NCBI RefSeq assembly: GCF_001704415.2
Contig: NC_030823.1
Location: 75,454,458 to 75,518,457 of the forward strand
Origin: Capra hircus
Lineage: Eukaryota; Chordata; Mammalia; Artiodactyla; Bovidae
DNA: 64,000 nt
Direction of reading: 5' to 3'
Part shown: positions 33,707 to 45,994 of the stretch, one piece after another
Layout of the letters: each line of letters opens with the position of its first letter
How positions within the stretch are numbered: the stretch's first letter is position 1
Translations under genes and position numbers: made by a program
The notes under the pieces: generated by a model
Databases searched by the model: none
Told to the model about the DNA's origin: nothing
Seen by the model: the letters and a program-made list of their open reading frames with translations, nothing else

Positions 33707-33800
33707 ATGAGTTGGCTAGTACAGAATCTGCAGGAACTGGAGGCTGACTAGATGGAGCCAGGGAGTCAAGGACAACTTTGGCATTTCCAACTTGCGCAAA

Positions 33801-34454
33801 GGAAGAAATGTTGATTGTGATTTTTTAATGTAAAGTTACCTTAATGAAAATGACACACAGACATACAAAGATATTTACATGAAGAAGGAGATAACACAGT
33901 ATATCCTAGAGTAGGGAATAACTTCCCAGTGCCCAGACTTCCTGGAAGGACATATTTCTGTGAATGATATCACTGCTTAGAATGAGGATTACCTGGTTTT
34001 TAACTTTATGGGGTTTTATGCTCTCCAAATGCCTCCCACCTTGGGGGCTTGGCTAAGCAGCAGGCTTCCCACTAGGTACAAAAACTGGAATTGGTAACAA
34101 CCCAGACTGTATAACTAGGGACCTGACCTTTATGTGGACTTGAGGATTTAATTTATCCAACTAGCACCATCCATTAATCTTCATGCTGAGAAAAGTAATG
34201 TTAAAATACTTTTGCTAAGTGAACAAACAGAGTTGAATGGCAGTTTTCCTAACCCATGTTAACAGTTTAATAATGAGGAGCATTTTGGTAAATGCGTTTT
34301 TATTGTCACTTGGTATTCGACACAACTTTCATTTTCAAGTGTCTTGAAAATTCCCAAGTTGTGAATATAGGTTTTAGTTTTTTATGGTCTTAGTTATTTT
34401 CTCTGACATAATATTTTTAATCAAAATACTTCTAGAAGCTAATAATTCAATTAA
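33801..34454. other. Unique AT-rich DNA
   Basis: No repeat or exon recognised. Confidence 0.45.
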
Positions 34455-34545
34455 TGGGACTTTTATTGAGCATCTATTGTGTGCCAAGCATGTGTGGATA
34501 TTTGTACAACAGCCATTAAATCTCAAGGCGGCTGTCACTGTTGAG
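34455..34545 (-). mobile_element. MIR or L2 3' fragment
   Basis: The phrase ttattgagcatctattgtgt followed by gccaagcatgtg is the antisense start shared by MIR and L2 3' ends; too short to decide between them. Confidence 0.55.
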
Positions 34546-34931
34546 GCGCTTGGTGGCTCTCTGCTCAGCTTGTGATGGTGAAGGAATCACCTCCCTCCTC
34601 CAGGTCTCCCAAGTACGTGGTGCCCACCTCCCCGCCCCGGCTTCTTGGACTGCACAACTAACATCCCTGGTCCCACTGGCCTACTGTTGGAAGATGACTC
34701 AATATTCCTTTTTTAGCCTTATCATTTTCATACCTGGAATGTTTTCTTTTCAATTTTGCATGAAAATTTGCCTCCAGAAACTCATTTTTCACTTAGTCGT
34801 TAAGCCTGGTTCTTCAGATCAGGATCAACATATAACAAAAACTGGGAAACCCAAAGTGAAAACCTTTAGCAATGATAGAAAGCCATTTCCTTTAGCCTTC
34901 TGCTTCCTAATTTTTGAATTGTTTCTAGATA

Positions 34932-35141
34932 TACTTGGCTCAGATGGTAAAGCGTCTGCCTACAATGTGGGAGACCTGGGTTCAGTCCCTGGGTTGGGAA
35001 GATCTCCTGGAGAAGGAAATGGCAACCCACTCCAGTACTCTTGCCTGGAGAATCCCATGGACAGAGGAGCCTGGTGGGCTACAGTCCATGGGGTCTCAAA
35101 GATTCGGACACGACTGAATGACTTCACTTTTACTTTTTCAC
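34932..35141 (+). mobile_element. Bov-tA SINE with 10-bp TSD
   Basis: Plus-strand Bov-tA ending in a cttcacttttactttttcac tail. Perfect direct repeats tttctagata at 34922-34931 and 35142-35151. The 253-codon frame at 34541-35302 is this SINE read through with flanking DNA. Confidence 0.95.
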
Positions 35142-35160
35142 TTTCTAGATACACTGACCT

Positions 35161-35746
35161 AGTGTCAGACTTTTTTTTTTTTGGCTCCAAAATCACTGCA
35201 GTCATGAAATTAAAGATGCTTGCTCCTTGGAAGAAAAGTTGTGATCAACCTAGACAGCATATTAAAAAGCAGAGACACTACTTTGCAACAGAGGTCTTCT
35301 AGTCAAAGCTATGGTTTTTCCAGCAGTCACGTATGGGTGTGAGAGTTGGACTATAAAGAAAGCTGAGTGCCCAAGAACTGACAGTTTTGAACTGTGGTGT
35401 TGGAGAAGACTCTTGAGAGTCCCTTGGACAGCAAGGAGATCCAACCAGTCCATCCTAAAGGAAATCAGTCCTGAATATTCATTGGAAGGACTGATGCTGA
35501 AGCTGAAATTCCAATCCTTTGGCCACCTGATGTGAAGAACTGACTCACTTGAAAAGACCCTGATGCTGGGAAAGACTAAAGGCAGGAGGAGAAGGGGACA
35601 ACAGAGGATGAGACACTTGGATGGCATCACTGACTCAATGGACATGAGTTTGAGCAAACTCCGGGAGTTGGTGATGGACAGGAATACCTGGCATGCTGCA
35701 GTCCATGGGGTTGCAAAGAGTCGGACACAGCTGAGCAACTGAACTG
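35161..35746 (+). mobile_element. BovB LINE 3' end
   Basis: 5'-truncated plus-strand BovB. The frame 35311-35535 reads the RT C-terminus (SWTIKKAECPRTDSFELW). Probable TSD acactgacct (35151-35160) versus acactgatct (35747-35756), one mismatch. A T run and a small deletion disrupt its 5' part. Confidence 0.94.
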
Positions 35747-35756
35747 ACACTGATCT

Positions 35757-36737
35757 AATGCTTAAAAACATTTTTTTTTCCCAAACTTGTAACAGACTGT
35801 ATTAATTCAGAAGCCAAACAAGGCAGCCTTTAGTGAGTAAGACATGCTGTTGAAAACATAATGTAACGGTATTGAAAAGTGCTTTTAAGCAATCCCGGGC
35901 ATGTGATTTTAAGCTGGAAAAAACTAGGTCTGGATGATACAGTTTAGATCACTGCTCATTTATTGAAAAGAGCCCTTTCTTATCCCACAAATGGAAGAAA
36001 ACTAGAGCATAGGAAACAGAGAAGATGGCTCTCAGACCAGGGAATGAGGAAGGGGGAGGTCCCTGTGCTTGGCTGCTCAGGGTTGATGTGGAGACTCCAT
36101 CACTGAGCTGGGGGCAGGGAGGGAGGGGGTCCTGGCCAAACACCCCTGACTCTCATTGTTCTTGAGGAGTTTTTATATTTTCTTGAATAAATGTTTCTTC
36201 ATTTGCTGTATATGCCCTTAGGATTAATTCCTAAGTAACCTAAAGGAACTGAGCTATCGTTTATTCTAGAATAATGACAATATTTTTAAAAAGTAGTCAA
36301 GAAGGGAGTTCCATGTCCAGCGTGACAGTGTGAGGACTTCTGAGGACCCAGTCCTCAGGGAAACTGGTAAAAGTTACTATTATTTTTTTAAAACAAACAA
36401 ACAGCTGTTAAAGACTCTGGAATTTGTCCTAAGGGCATGCTTAATTTTCTTCATGTGCATGTTTATAAGCTGTTGTCTCTATGAAAAGAAATTGCCTGGT
36501 TGCAATAGTATTGCTACTTCTCCAAAGATTCCTCTTGAATCCCAAACCACCTCCTTGAATCTGTACCCTGATTCCCCACCTCTTGGTAGGAGGGTCACCC
36601 ATGGGATCAGTCAGACTTCTTTTGCCACCATGGATAAGCAGAGCCTGGGAAGCTGAATTCAATCAGTGAATCAGGCATCTCTTTTCTCTTTCCCACGAGA
36701 TTACTAGGTATTTCTACATGCCTTAGTTCGAGGACAG
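35757..36737. other. Unique DNA with a G-quadruplex motif
   Basis: No repeat or exon recognised. A four-G-tract motif lies at 36110-36129. The 108-codon frame at 36330-36656 shows no family. Confidence 0.4.
36110..36129 (+). other. G-quadruplex-type motif
   Basis: Four G tracts of 3-5 with loops of 1-2 bases (GGGGG-CA-GGG-A-GGG-A-GGGGG). Sequence only; folding not tested. Confidence 0.7.
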
Positions 36738-37053
36738 GATTCCCCAGCAGCTCAGCTGGTAAAGAATCTGCCTTAAATGCAGGAGACCCTGGCTCGATCC
36801 CTGGGTCAGGAAGATCCCCTGGAGAAGGGTAACTCCACTCCAGTATTCTTGGACTTCTCAGATGGTAAAGAATCTGCCTGCAATTTGGGAGACTTGGGTT
36901 CCATCACTGAGTTGGAAGTCCCCCTAGAGAAGGGAATAGCTACCCACTCCATTATTCTTGCCTGGAGAACCCCATGGATAGAGGCGCCTGGCAGGCTATG
37001 GTCCCTAGGGTTGCAAAGAGTCAGACATGACTGAGCAACTAACACTTTGACTT
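36738..37053 (+). mobile_element. Dimeric Bov-tA SINE
   Basis: Two tRNA-like heads in the same orientation (about 36738 and 36852). The first has a truncated Bov-A body, the second a full body ending atgactgagcaactaacac. This could be a dimer or one SINE inserted in another. Confidence 0.88.
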
Positions 37054-37950
37054 TTCATGCTTCTCAATAGAACACGGTTTGGGAAATGATGAATTGGAGA
37101 CTCGTGTGAGCCCTCACTTGTTTAAAGTCCAAAATAAGTGAAACGAGTAACACATGGTGATTTATAAGAGGGCAGAGTTCGCATGGCATGAAATGGCCAA
37201 GGAACGTGTCACCTAGTAAGCATCTTGTAATTGGAAGGAGCCTCAGCGCCAAAGCTTGGGCTGTTGAGGCCTCAGGGAAAGTCAGGAGAGAAGGGGAAAG
37301 AAGCCAAAACCGGGAGAAGTCCAGGCCAAGGGGAAAAAGGCCGGATAACTGGGGTAGTAGCTTAGGAATCGGGCACCAGCGGAGCCTTGGTCCGAAAGAG
37401 CACGTCTGTCCCTCCCCGCCCACTCTGGGGGCGATGCTCAGAGTCACCGTTTCCCAGCAGAGTTGGTGCTTGAAGTCAAGAGGGCAGCCACAAGGTGCCT
37501 AATTTTGTATTTTGGAACATGACCCGAGGGGATGCCTGGGGCTGGCCTCAGGACCTCCCTGTCTCCTGTGACTTTCCTCGGCTCAAAGAGCTCTCGTTGG
37601 ACCGTCTGCTCAGCCCGCTGCTTGTTCCTGTCTCAGGCACTGGTCCCAGTGTCCTGTTCCTCCCTCCGCATGGTGGTGCCTCCTGCCTCTTCCTGAGTCT
37701 TCATCCTGCTAACGCGCTGCGGTGGGTGTGACAAGGAGGTTAGCGAGAAGGGCGGGCGTATCTTACAGAAGCAGCCCTACGCCTGGGCTGCCGCACTTCT
37801 TTGGGTGAAGGTGAGATACTCGGGAGTGCATCAGCGAGGCAGCTCACCTTTGCTCTCTTACCGAGGGGCGTCATTTTTGGTCCGCATTCGGGCAAAGCGC
37901 AGTTGATTTTAGATCAGTGATTCTTATGAGACTCTAACTAAATTAATGAG
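37054..37950. other. Unique DNA, locally CpG-bearing
   Basis: No exon recognised. 37490-37760 is moderately GC-rich and could be an eroded L2, but the match is poor. Confidence 0.35.
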
Positions 37951-38132
37951 CTGTTGTTGTTCAGTTGCTCGGTTGTGTCTGACTCTCTGCGACCCCATGG
38001 ACTGTAGCACGCCAGGCTTCCCTGTCCTTCACTAACTCCCGGAATTTGCTCAAATTCATGTCCGTCGAGTCAGTGATGCTCTCTAACCATGCCATCATCC
38101 TTGGCCACCCCCTTCTCCTCCTGCTCTCAATT
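37951..38132 (-). mobile_element. BovB LINE 3' end, short
   Basis: Minus-strand BovB tail (gttgttcagttgctcgg to ctcctcctgctctcaat), truncated where a degenerate aatc repeat begins. Confidence 0.9.
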
Positions 38133-38200
38133 AATCAATCGATTAATTAAATCGATCAATCAGTAAGTTAAACAATAAAATTAATCAATTAATGTTACTT
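38130..38200. repeat. Degenerate AATC/GATT-type simple repeat
   Basis: Interleaved taatcaat, cgattaat and atcgatca units form an AT-rich, partly self-complementary block directly at the BovB 5' junction. Confidence 0.75.
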
Positions 38201-38574
38201 AAAATTAGTTTAAACATAAATTGATTTAGCTTATCCCTGTGGAGAGGAATTAAATTCTATGGAAGAAGATTTTGTCCAATGGAATTAAGCTTTAGAAGAC
38301 TGAAAACCATTTTAATATCTTGATGTTTTTCTCACAGCCACCCAGGAACAGATTTTTGTTCTTTGGATGTTATTTCCTGAGATGGGCTCACATACTTTAG
38401 AGCAGTTCAGGCCTTGACATGTAACATCTGAATTGGTGTCTGACTTGTCATGGAAAGATCCGGTCATGGAATGATCTTAGGGATTGACTTTGGCGTTTGA
38501 GTTTGCCACGGATCAGCCCCCTGATTGACTGGCACTTTCCCTTCTTCTGGCAGGCGTCTCCATGAATGGATCTG

Positions 38575-38830
38575 CTTATCTGTTCGTTCACTCAGTCTGT
38601 ACCCACCTGTCTTAATGAGCATCTGTGTGTGCTGCCCTATCCAGGCAGTGGGGGTACAGAGAAGATGAGGTATGCTGTCTGCTGGGAAAGACCTGCCTAC
38701 ATGGAACAGCAAGTTCCCAGTGCAGGGCAGAAGCCGTTATGGGAGCACTGAAGAGCGGATGGGATGGAGAGAGGTGTTCATGAAGGCTTCCTGGAGAGGC
38801 TGGCACCTTGAACAACTCTGTAGAGACTCT
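38575..38830 (-). mobile_element. L2 LINE 3' region
   Basis: Antisense L2 plan: cactcagtctgtacccac, gcagtgggggtacagagaag, catggaacagcaagttccc, then gaaggcttcctggagaggct. Diverged but in order. Confidence 0.6.
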
Positions 38831-39229
38831 TGTGGACTAATGGCCCAGGGTCAGACTGAGCCAGCTCCCCTCGTCTGGTCTCACCCCTGGGATTAGGAAG
38901 GGGAAAACTCAGGTGTGCAGGGCAAAGAGAACAAAGCACATGTGTCCTGGCATGTTGACTCCAGGCTGAAGCAGGCACTGCCTGTGTGTATATAAATATG
39001 CAGTGTGGATACAGTGTAGATACACAACCACACACCCACTCCAGTCATTGCGTCCTCTCCCTATGCTCTCCTTTCCTGGCCTCTTGTGCAGTCCCCACCC
39101 CCACTGAAGGTAAGCACCGTTCCCCATCTAAGGCGTGTCTTGTTGAGTCTTGGCTGTTAGAAACAAGGCTGTAATAAACTCGCTTGCACCCTGTCTTTTT
39201 CCTTTGAGAAGTGTTACTTTAGTTGCAAA
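38831..39229. other. Unique DNA, no gene seen
   Basis: No repeat or exon recognised; overlapping short frames on both strands only. Confidence 0.4.
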
Positions 39230-39960
39230 ATAATTGATGTTTACTTTAGAAGCTTTGGAAAATAAAAGGACAATAAACAAAAAATCAAAGAAAGGGAAAA
39301 TAATCTAACCATACTCTGCCTTCCAGAAATAGACACTTTCCACGTTGGTGATTTCAATTTTTTATGTTTGCAACTACATATGCTTACTTACACACATGTA
39401 CACACACTCTTCTTTACGAAATCAAGATCACACCAAGTGTGCCACTTTGCAATTTTTTCCTCTAAGTTGATGTGTTGTCGGTATTTTACGATATCACTAA
39501 AGAATCCCCTTTCTTCATAAAGTCTTAATAGATTTCTTCCTCTGATTATGAAAATAATACATACTTATTATGTGTGTATGTGTGTGCATGTGTGGAGATT
39601 TTGTATTATCTCTTTATATGTATATATCCCAATCGTACGTTAGATTTCAGATTTAAAATATGTATTATAATTATATATGCATATAGATAACAGAAATGAG
39701 ATTACATGATACCTGCTTTTCAGTAAATTGCATTTTTCACTAGAGACTATGTCTCTAAACAGTCAATTTAGGTTGAGCTATTTTTATATGGCTGTGTGGT
39801 AGTCCTTTATTAATTAATCTCTTATCAGCAAATTATTAATTAACCATTAATGGATGGACATTTTAATTAGCAATTCTTTTCTCTTGCAAAGTTTGCCAAA
39901 TGAATAATGGATCAAACATCTTTGCCCATGAATAACAGCATTTCAGTTGGAGAAATCCCT
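39230..39960. mobile_element. Probable ancient L1 (L1M-type) fragment
   Basis: AT-rich sequence with phrases typical of old L1 3' UTRs in antisense (taaccatactctgcc, gagattacatgatacctgc, ctatttttatatggctgtgt, ttaatggatggacattt). Contains tg/ta microsatellites near 39570-39620. Confidence 0.45.
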
Positions 39961-41610
39961 AGATATTTCTTGGGTAATTTCTAGAACATTTGTTTCTTAT
40001 AATTTCTGTGTCTCATAAGAAATAAACCAGTCCCAATGTTTATTAAATAATTTTCTTTAAATCATCTCTAATGCCACCTGTTGGATTGATTTTGGAATGG
40101 ACTGAGGGTGATTAACAAACATTATCTCCTCCTTGACTAATTGTGGAAGGCAGCTTTAACCCTCAGTCCCAGGATGCTGTGGTTTATAGCAAAGGCTCTA
40201 ACTGGGCTGTCCTTGCACGAGAGGCGTTTCATGACAAGCAGCTGCAAAGTGCTTCCGGCTAAAGCAGAGACAGGCCAGCCTCACTGTTCACAGTTTAAGA
40301 AAAAGAAGCATAGTCTAGGGACCAGAGGTACCCTGCTGCAGGTGGAGGCACCCTGCTGGCAATATTTGAGATTCTTGCTGACGATGGTCCATTAGAGCTT
40401 TTTTCCACGTGTATGGAGAGATAGGGACTAAGAAAGGGCAGTCCCAGGATAGCTGCTGCTAGAAGGGGCCATTTCTGATAAGACATACTTGAGCCCAAGA
40501 GAAGGCCCTGACAGTTGGATGAGGGCTTTTTTGCTGTGAACTGTCTCTGCTCGGGTAATACCTGGGCTCCTGCACCAGGGATTGTCAAGGAAGACTTCCC
40601 GAACTTTGTTACTTATAAATCATACATTTCTTCAATGAGTTCTTCAAATCATTCAGCCAGTACAGCTTGGCATCAAGGCATTTGACCACTTCTTTAGGAA
40701 AACGTGAGACTTTAAAAAAATCTTTTCATGATGTTGAAGTCCTAGGATGTCACTTTCAGGGTTACAGGTGATAAATTATAGCAAAAAACATAATTTAAAT
40801 TATGTAGTTTTACTTAATTTACTTAATTTTGCTGTACTTTTATGGAAACAAAAAAACACTTGTTATAATATTAATAATGTATATTTTGTTGGCTTAACAT
40901 TGGAGGCCTTTACAAGCATTTAACTAAAAATGTGTTACATTATTTATTGAAGATTTATGTAAAATGTTATTGACAAAATCAAAATCATGAAAGCTGCCTC
41001 TCTGAAGCAACCCTACACAGATTTAAGATAGAAATAATGAAAGGTGGCTTACAAACTGATGACATTTTCAGAAAAATATATTGATATGTAAATATATTCT
41101 AGCTAAAGTTTCTTGACATAGTTTTCTTAATAATGATCACTGTGAAAGAGAAATACTAGTGAAAAAATCTACTCTCTCCTGGTTCCAAAAATTAACTTTC
41201 TTTCCCCCAGTAAAAGTAGAGACACTTTAGATTTTAGGACCCTCTTGGCTCCTAAAACCTAAGGGCTGTTTGAAAAATGGCCCTTTCAGCTTTTAGCAGC
41301 AGCCAGTTTAAATCCACAAGAGAGACGCCTAATGACTCTGCTTGAAATGGCAGTCTGCCATTTCGGAAAATTGTAGCTTTTTGTAAGAAGAAAAAAGCTA
41401 GTAAGCCATTTAATTCACCCCCTTGGAGCTAGATGTAAGTTAAGGACAAAATAAGTAGGTTGAGCAGAAAAGATGCCGAATTCCTGTTTTAAAACTCTTG
41501 CAACCTGTGGTTGAATTGGAGTCTGTCTTCATAACTTCCAGACTAGCTGTTCAAATAAAATCATTTTAAAGATGAAATATGGACACCATTCTGCCACTTA
41601 TACATGGACA
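39961..41610. other. Unique AT-rich DNA
   Basis: A long stretch with no recognised repeat or exon. The moderate-GC patch at 40140-40600 has short frames on both strands and no identifiable domain. Confidence 0.45.
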
Positions 41611-41616
41611 AAGGAT

Positions 41617-43440
41617 TCAGTTCAGTTCAGTTGCTCAGTCACGTCCGACTCTTTGCAACCACATGGACTGCAGCGCGCCAGGCTTCCCTGCCGTCATCAA
41701 CTCCTAGAGCTTGCTCAAACTTAAGTCCATCAAGTCAGTGATGCCATCCAACCATCTCATCCTCTGTCGTCCCCTTCTCTTCTTGCCTTCAATCTTTCCC
41801 AACATCAGGGTCTTTTCCCATGAGTCAGTTTTTTGTATCAGGTGGTCAAAGGATTGGAGCTTCAGCATCAGTCCTTCCAATGAATATTCAGGACTGATTT
41901 CCTTTAGGATTGACAAGTTGAATCTCCTTGCAGTCCAAGGGTTTCTCAAGAGTCTTCTCCAACACCACAGTTCAAAAGCATCAGTTCTTCGGTGCTCATC
42001 TATCTTTATGGTTCAACTCTCACATCCATACATGACTGCTGGAAAAACCATAGCTTTGACTATTTGGACTTTTGTCGGTAATCTCTCTGCTTTTGAATAC
42101 GCTGTCTCAGTTTGTCACAGCTTTTCTTCCAAGGAGCAAGCATCTTTTAATTTCATGGCTGCAGTCACCATTCGCAGTGATTTTGGAGCCCAAGGAAATA
42201 AAGTCTCTCACTGTTTCCATTGTTTCCCCCTCTATTTGCCATGAAGTGATGGGACCAGATGCCATGATCTTAGTTTTCTGAATGTTGAGTTTTAGGCCAG
42301 CATTTTCACTCTCCTCTTTCACTTTCATCAAGAGGCTCTAGTTCCTCTTTGCTTTTTGCAATAAGGGTGGTGTCATCTGCATATCTGAGGCTTTTGATAT
42401 TTCTCCTGGCAATCTTATTCCAGTTTGTGCTTCTGCATATAAGTTAAATAAGTAAGATGACAATATACAGCCTTAACATGCTCTTTTCCCAATTTGGAAT
42501 CAGTCTGTTGTTCCATGTCCGGTTTTAACTGTTGCTTCTGGATCTGCATACAGATTTCTCAGGAGGCAGGTTAGGTGGTCTGGTATTCCATCTCTTTCAG
42601 AATTTTCCACAGTTTGTTGTGATCCACACAGTCAAAGGCTTTGGCATAGTCAATAAAGCAGAAACAGATGTTTTTCTGGAACTGTCTTGCTTTTTTGATG
42701 ATCCAATGGATGTTGGCGATTTGATCTCCAGTTCCTCTGCTTTTTCTAAATCCTGCTTGAAGATCTGAAAATTCTTGGTTTCTGAACTGTTGAAGCCTAG
42801 CTTGGAGAATTTTGAGCCTTACTTTGCTAGCATGTGAGATGAGTGCAATTGTGCGGTAGTGTGAACATTCTTTGGTATTGCCTGTCTTTGGGGTTGGAAT
42901 GAAAACTGACCTTTTCCAGTCCTGTGGCCACTGCTGACTTTTCCAAATTTGCTGGCATATTGAGTGCAGCACTTTTACCACATCATATTTTAGGATTTGA
43001 AATAGCTCAACTGGAATTCCATCACCTCCACTAGCTTTGTTGGTGGTGATGCTTCCTAAGACCACTTGACTTTGCACTCCAGGCTGTCTGGCTCTAGGTG
43101 AATGATCACACCATCGTGGTTATCTGGGTCATTAAGATCTTTCTTTTATAGTTCTTCTGTGTATTCTTGTCATCTCTTATTATCTTCTGCTTCTTTTAAG
43201 TCTATACCATTTTTGTCCTTTATTGTGCCCATCTTTGCATGAAATGTTCCCTTGGTATCTCTAATTTTCTTGAAGAGATCTCTAGTCTTTCCCACTCTAT
43301 TGTTTTCCTCTATTTCTTTGCATTGATCACTGAGGAAGGCTTTGTCTCTCCTTGTTATTCTTTGGATCTCTGCATTCAGATGGATGAATCTTTCTTTTTC
43401 TCTTTTGCCTTTCACTTCTCTTCTTTTCTCAGCTACTTGT
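41617..43440 (-). mobile_element. BovB LINE, 5'-truncated, 1.8 kb
   Basis: Minus-strand BovB containing the RT half and tail. Short direct repeats aaggat at 41611-41616 and 43441-43446 may be its TSD; the right one overlaps BovB-like sequence, so microhomology joining is possible. Confidence 0.94.
41630..43415 (-). pseudogene. BovB reverse transcriptase remnant
   Basis: Blocks in order on the minus strand: KEIEENNRVGKTRDLFKKIR (43170-43415); the RT core at 42571-43077 (168 codons) with ALISHASKV, DLQAGFRKSRGTGD and DYAKAFDCVDHNKLW; YADD encoded at 42372-42383; and a C-terminal block at 42107-42331. The endonuclease is absent through truncation. Frame changes between blocks show it is dead, although the metal-binding Asp residues of both RT motifs remain. 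Confidence 0.92.
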
Positions 43441-43565
43441 AAGGATAAAGGGTTAGTGGACAGCTAAATGAGTGGTCTACTTCAAATGGTCGAATTTGTG
43501 AATTGAGGGGAAAAATATTCAACACTGAATCCCACATTTCTTTTATCTGGATTTTGCTGCATATA

Positions 43566-43589
43566 CATACATATATAGATATATGTATG
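43566..43589. repeat. Perfect 11-bp inverted repeat in a ta/ca microsatellite
   Basis: Arms 43566-43576 and 43579-43589 are exact reverse complements with a 2-base loop. Lies just left of a Bov-tA insertion. Confidence 0.9.
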
Positions 43590-43611
43590 CATGTATGTAT
43601 CTGGTCCTCTG

Positions 43612-43841
43612 GGGCTTCCCAGATAGTGCTAGTGGTTAAGAACCCACCTGCCATTGCAGATAGATGTAAGAGACACAAGTTCAATCCCTGGGTCGGGAAG
43701 ATCCCCTGGAGGAGGGCATGGCTACCCATTCCTGTATTCTTGCCTGGAGAACCCCCATGGACAGAGAAGCCTGGTGGGCTACAGTCCATGGGGTCATGAA
43801 GAGTTGGGCACGACTGAAGCGACTTAGTGTGCATGCACGCG
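43612..43841 (+). mobile_element. Bov-tA SINE with perfect 12-bp TSD
   Basis: Complete plus-strand Bov-tA. Direct repeats tctggtcctctg at 43600-43611 and 43842-43853. The tail ends in a gtgtgcatgcacgcg extension. Confidence 0.96.
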
Positions 43842-43853
43842 TCTGGTCCTCTG

Positions 43854-44177
43854 TATAGATAGGTACATGTTTTTATTTAGTTAGCCACCAAAAATGGCCC
43901 CTTAAAGTGAAAGCATACTTATGACCCAATCAGTATTCGTAAAGGAAAAGAATAAGGTCATTGAAGGGTCTGACTCTGGTTGCCAGAGTCACAGAGCAAA
44001 ACTTGATCAGAGACCTTGTGGACAACAGCTATTCCAAATTCTACTGCCCTTGGACAACATGTGATAATCTTTGCAATTGTATCCATTTCATTAGCGTGCT
44101 AACATCCAACTCGAGTTTGCTGAGTACCTATGCTGTACGAGATCCTGTGCTTAACTCTAAGGATGTAAGACAAGCCA
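43854..44177. other. Unique DNA, possible MIR/L2 trace at the right
   Basis: No exon recognised. The phrase ttgctgagtacctatgctgt near 44117 hints at an antisense MIR or L2 start. Confidence 0.4.
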
Positions 44178-44185
44178 GACACCAT

Positions 44186-44659
44186 TACTTTGCCAACTAA
44201 GGTCCGTCTAGTCAAGGCTATGGTTTTTCCTGTGGTCGTGTATGGATGTGAGAGTTGGACTGTGAAGAAGGCTGAGCGCCAAAGAATTGATGCTTTTGAA
44301 CTGTGATGTTGGAGAAGACTCTTGAGGGTCCCTTGGACTGCAAGGAGATCCAACCAGTCCATTCTGAAGGAGATCAGCCCTGGGATTTCTTTGGAAGGAA
44401 TGATGCTAAAGCTGAAGCTCCAGTACTTTGGCCACCTAATGTGAAGAGTTGACTCATTGGAAAAGACTCTGATGCTGGGAGGGATTGGGGGCAGGAGGAG
44501 AAGGGGATGACCCAGGATGAGATGGCTGGATGGCATCACAGACTCGATGGATGTGAGTCTGAGTGAACTCTGGGAGATGGTGATGGACAGGGAGGCCTGG
44601 CATGCTGCGATTCATGGGGTCGCAAAGAGTCGGACACGACTGAGTGACTGAACTGAACT
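44186..44659 (+). mobile_element. BovB LINE 3' end with 8-bp TSD
   Basis: 5'-truncated plus-strand BovB. It starts at ttactttgccaactaagg, still encodes VYGCESWTVKKAERQ-like residues, and ends in gaact repeats. Direct repeats gacaccat at 44178-44185 and 44660-44667. Confidence 0.95.
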
Positions 44660-44667
44660 GACACCAT

Positions 44668-45299
44668 CTCTGTTTTTAGGAAATATATCTTGCAGCAGTA
44701 AGCACATTGACAAATCTTGATTTCCAAATTCCATTGTTCTCTTCCAGGAGTCAGGACTCCACTGAGACAAGGCTGAGTCCATGTCTAGGCAGAGGAAAGT
44801 ACAAGGTGAGTCTGAAACGTTTCATTGTTTCTGAAAGCCAGAGAGAACACAGAGAAGGAGGGGTGGGTGTGGACGGGAGGCAGGAGCTGGCCTGAAGAGG
44901 GTCCAGAAAGCCAAACAGGACAATTTGAGCGTCCAAAACAAGAACATGCAATGTGTCCTCACTGTGCCTAGGAAGAACGAGTGAGTGCATGGGGGTTAAA
45001 GAGAGGGGATGGGAGGGACTCTGCGGCACAGAATGCCAGCAGACAAGTGTAAAACAAGTAATAGAATTTAAAAATCACTGCTCTGCAACCACATCCATAA
45101 TCAATTCAGGCAAGGATTATCAGCGCATACGAAGCCCATTATGTAAATATTTGTGGCGGAACAAGATAGTCACACAGTCTTAGCACATTGCCCACAGAAG
45201 ATGCAAACTTAAATACAAACAGGAAAAAGGTACTTCTACAAAGGATAATCCTGGCATATATCATGTTAAAAAAGAGATCAACGTTGTGCTCAGCAGCAG
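44668..45299. other. Unique DNA, no gene seen
   Basis: No repeat or exon recognised. Confidence 0.4.
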
Positions 45300-45811
45300 T
45301 GGGATAAACTCTCATGGTGTGTCTCCTGATGTGATGCAAGGAAATTATAGAGCATCATACATGCCACACTCACTCCCCCAAAGAATGTTCAACCTGATGC
45401 GGCCATGAGGCTGGAATCAGAAACATCCAGATCAGGAGACACTCTCCATCTGCAAGACAATTAGCTGGATTACTCAAAATACCAAGGTTATGAGGTTCAA
45501 CAACAGACAGGGACCAGCCCTTGGGTAAAGGAGACAGAGCGAGCTGGCAGCCAGAAGCAAGGTGGACCCCTGGACTGGACTCTCGATGTCATGCACACAC
45601 GCGGAACAGCTCTGAAGAGCATTCTGCTGACAATAGGGAAATTTGAACAAGGATTTATATTTGGAAGTATTCTTGTGTAATATTTCATTTATTTCCTGAG
45701 ATAAGTCGTCATCTTGAGGGAGAATGCTTTTGCTCTTAGGAGACACATAGTAGGCAGTTTAAGGTAAATTATCATGTTTGCAACTAATTTTCAAATGGCT
45801 GAGAAAAATTG

Positions 45812-45950
45812 AAGTATGAGGTGGTTGGATGGCATCACCAACTTGATGCACGTGAGTTTGAGTAAGCTCTGGGAGTTGGTGATGGACAGCGAGGCCTGGT
45901 GTGCTACAGTCCATGGGGCTGCAGAGTCAGACTCGAGTGAGCGACTGAGC
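45812..45950 (+). mobile_element. BovB LINE 3' end, short
   Basis: About 140 bp of plus-strand BovB tail (atgaggtggttggatggcat to gtgagcgactgagctga). Confidence 0.9.
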
Positions 45951-45994
45951 TGATAGGCATATAGATCTATATGGATACACATCTGTATCCAGCA

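Larger units (their letters stand above)
32800..33800 (-). mobile_element. Probable L2 LINE remnant, split by two SINEs
   Basis: The G/A-rich stretches 32800-33120, 33335-33475 and 33710-33800 follow the order of the antisense L2 3' region (gcaagaggcctgggggcaag, gattttgaagagcctttta, agtggagagccacagg, agtcaaggacaactttgg). Two Bov-tA SINEs interrupt it. Confidence 0.5.

Noticed and set aside
34541..35302. The longest open frame (253 codons, plus strand)
   Set aside because: It runs through unique DNA into a complete Bov-tA SINE and its TSD, then into BovB. No domain or splice signal supports it.
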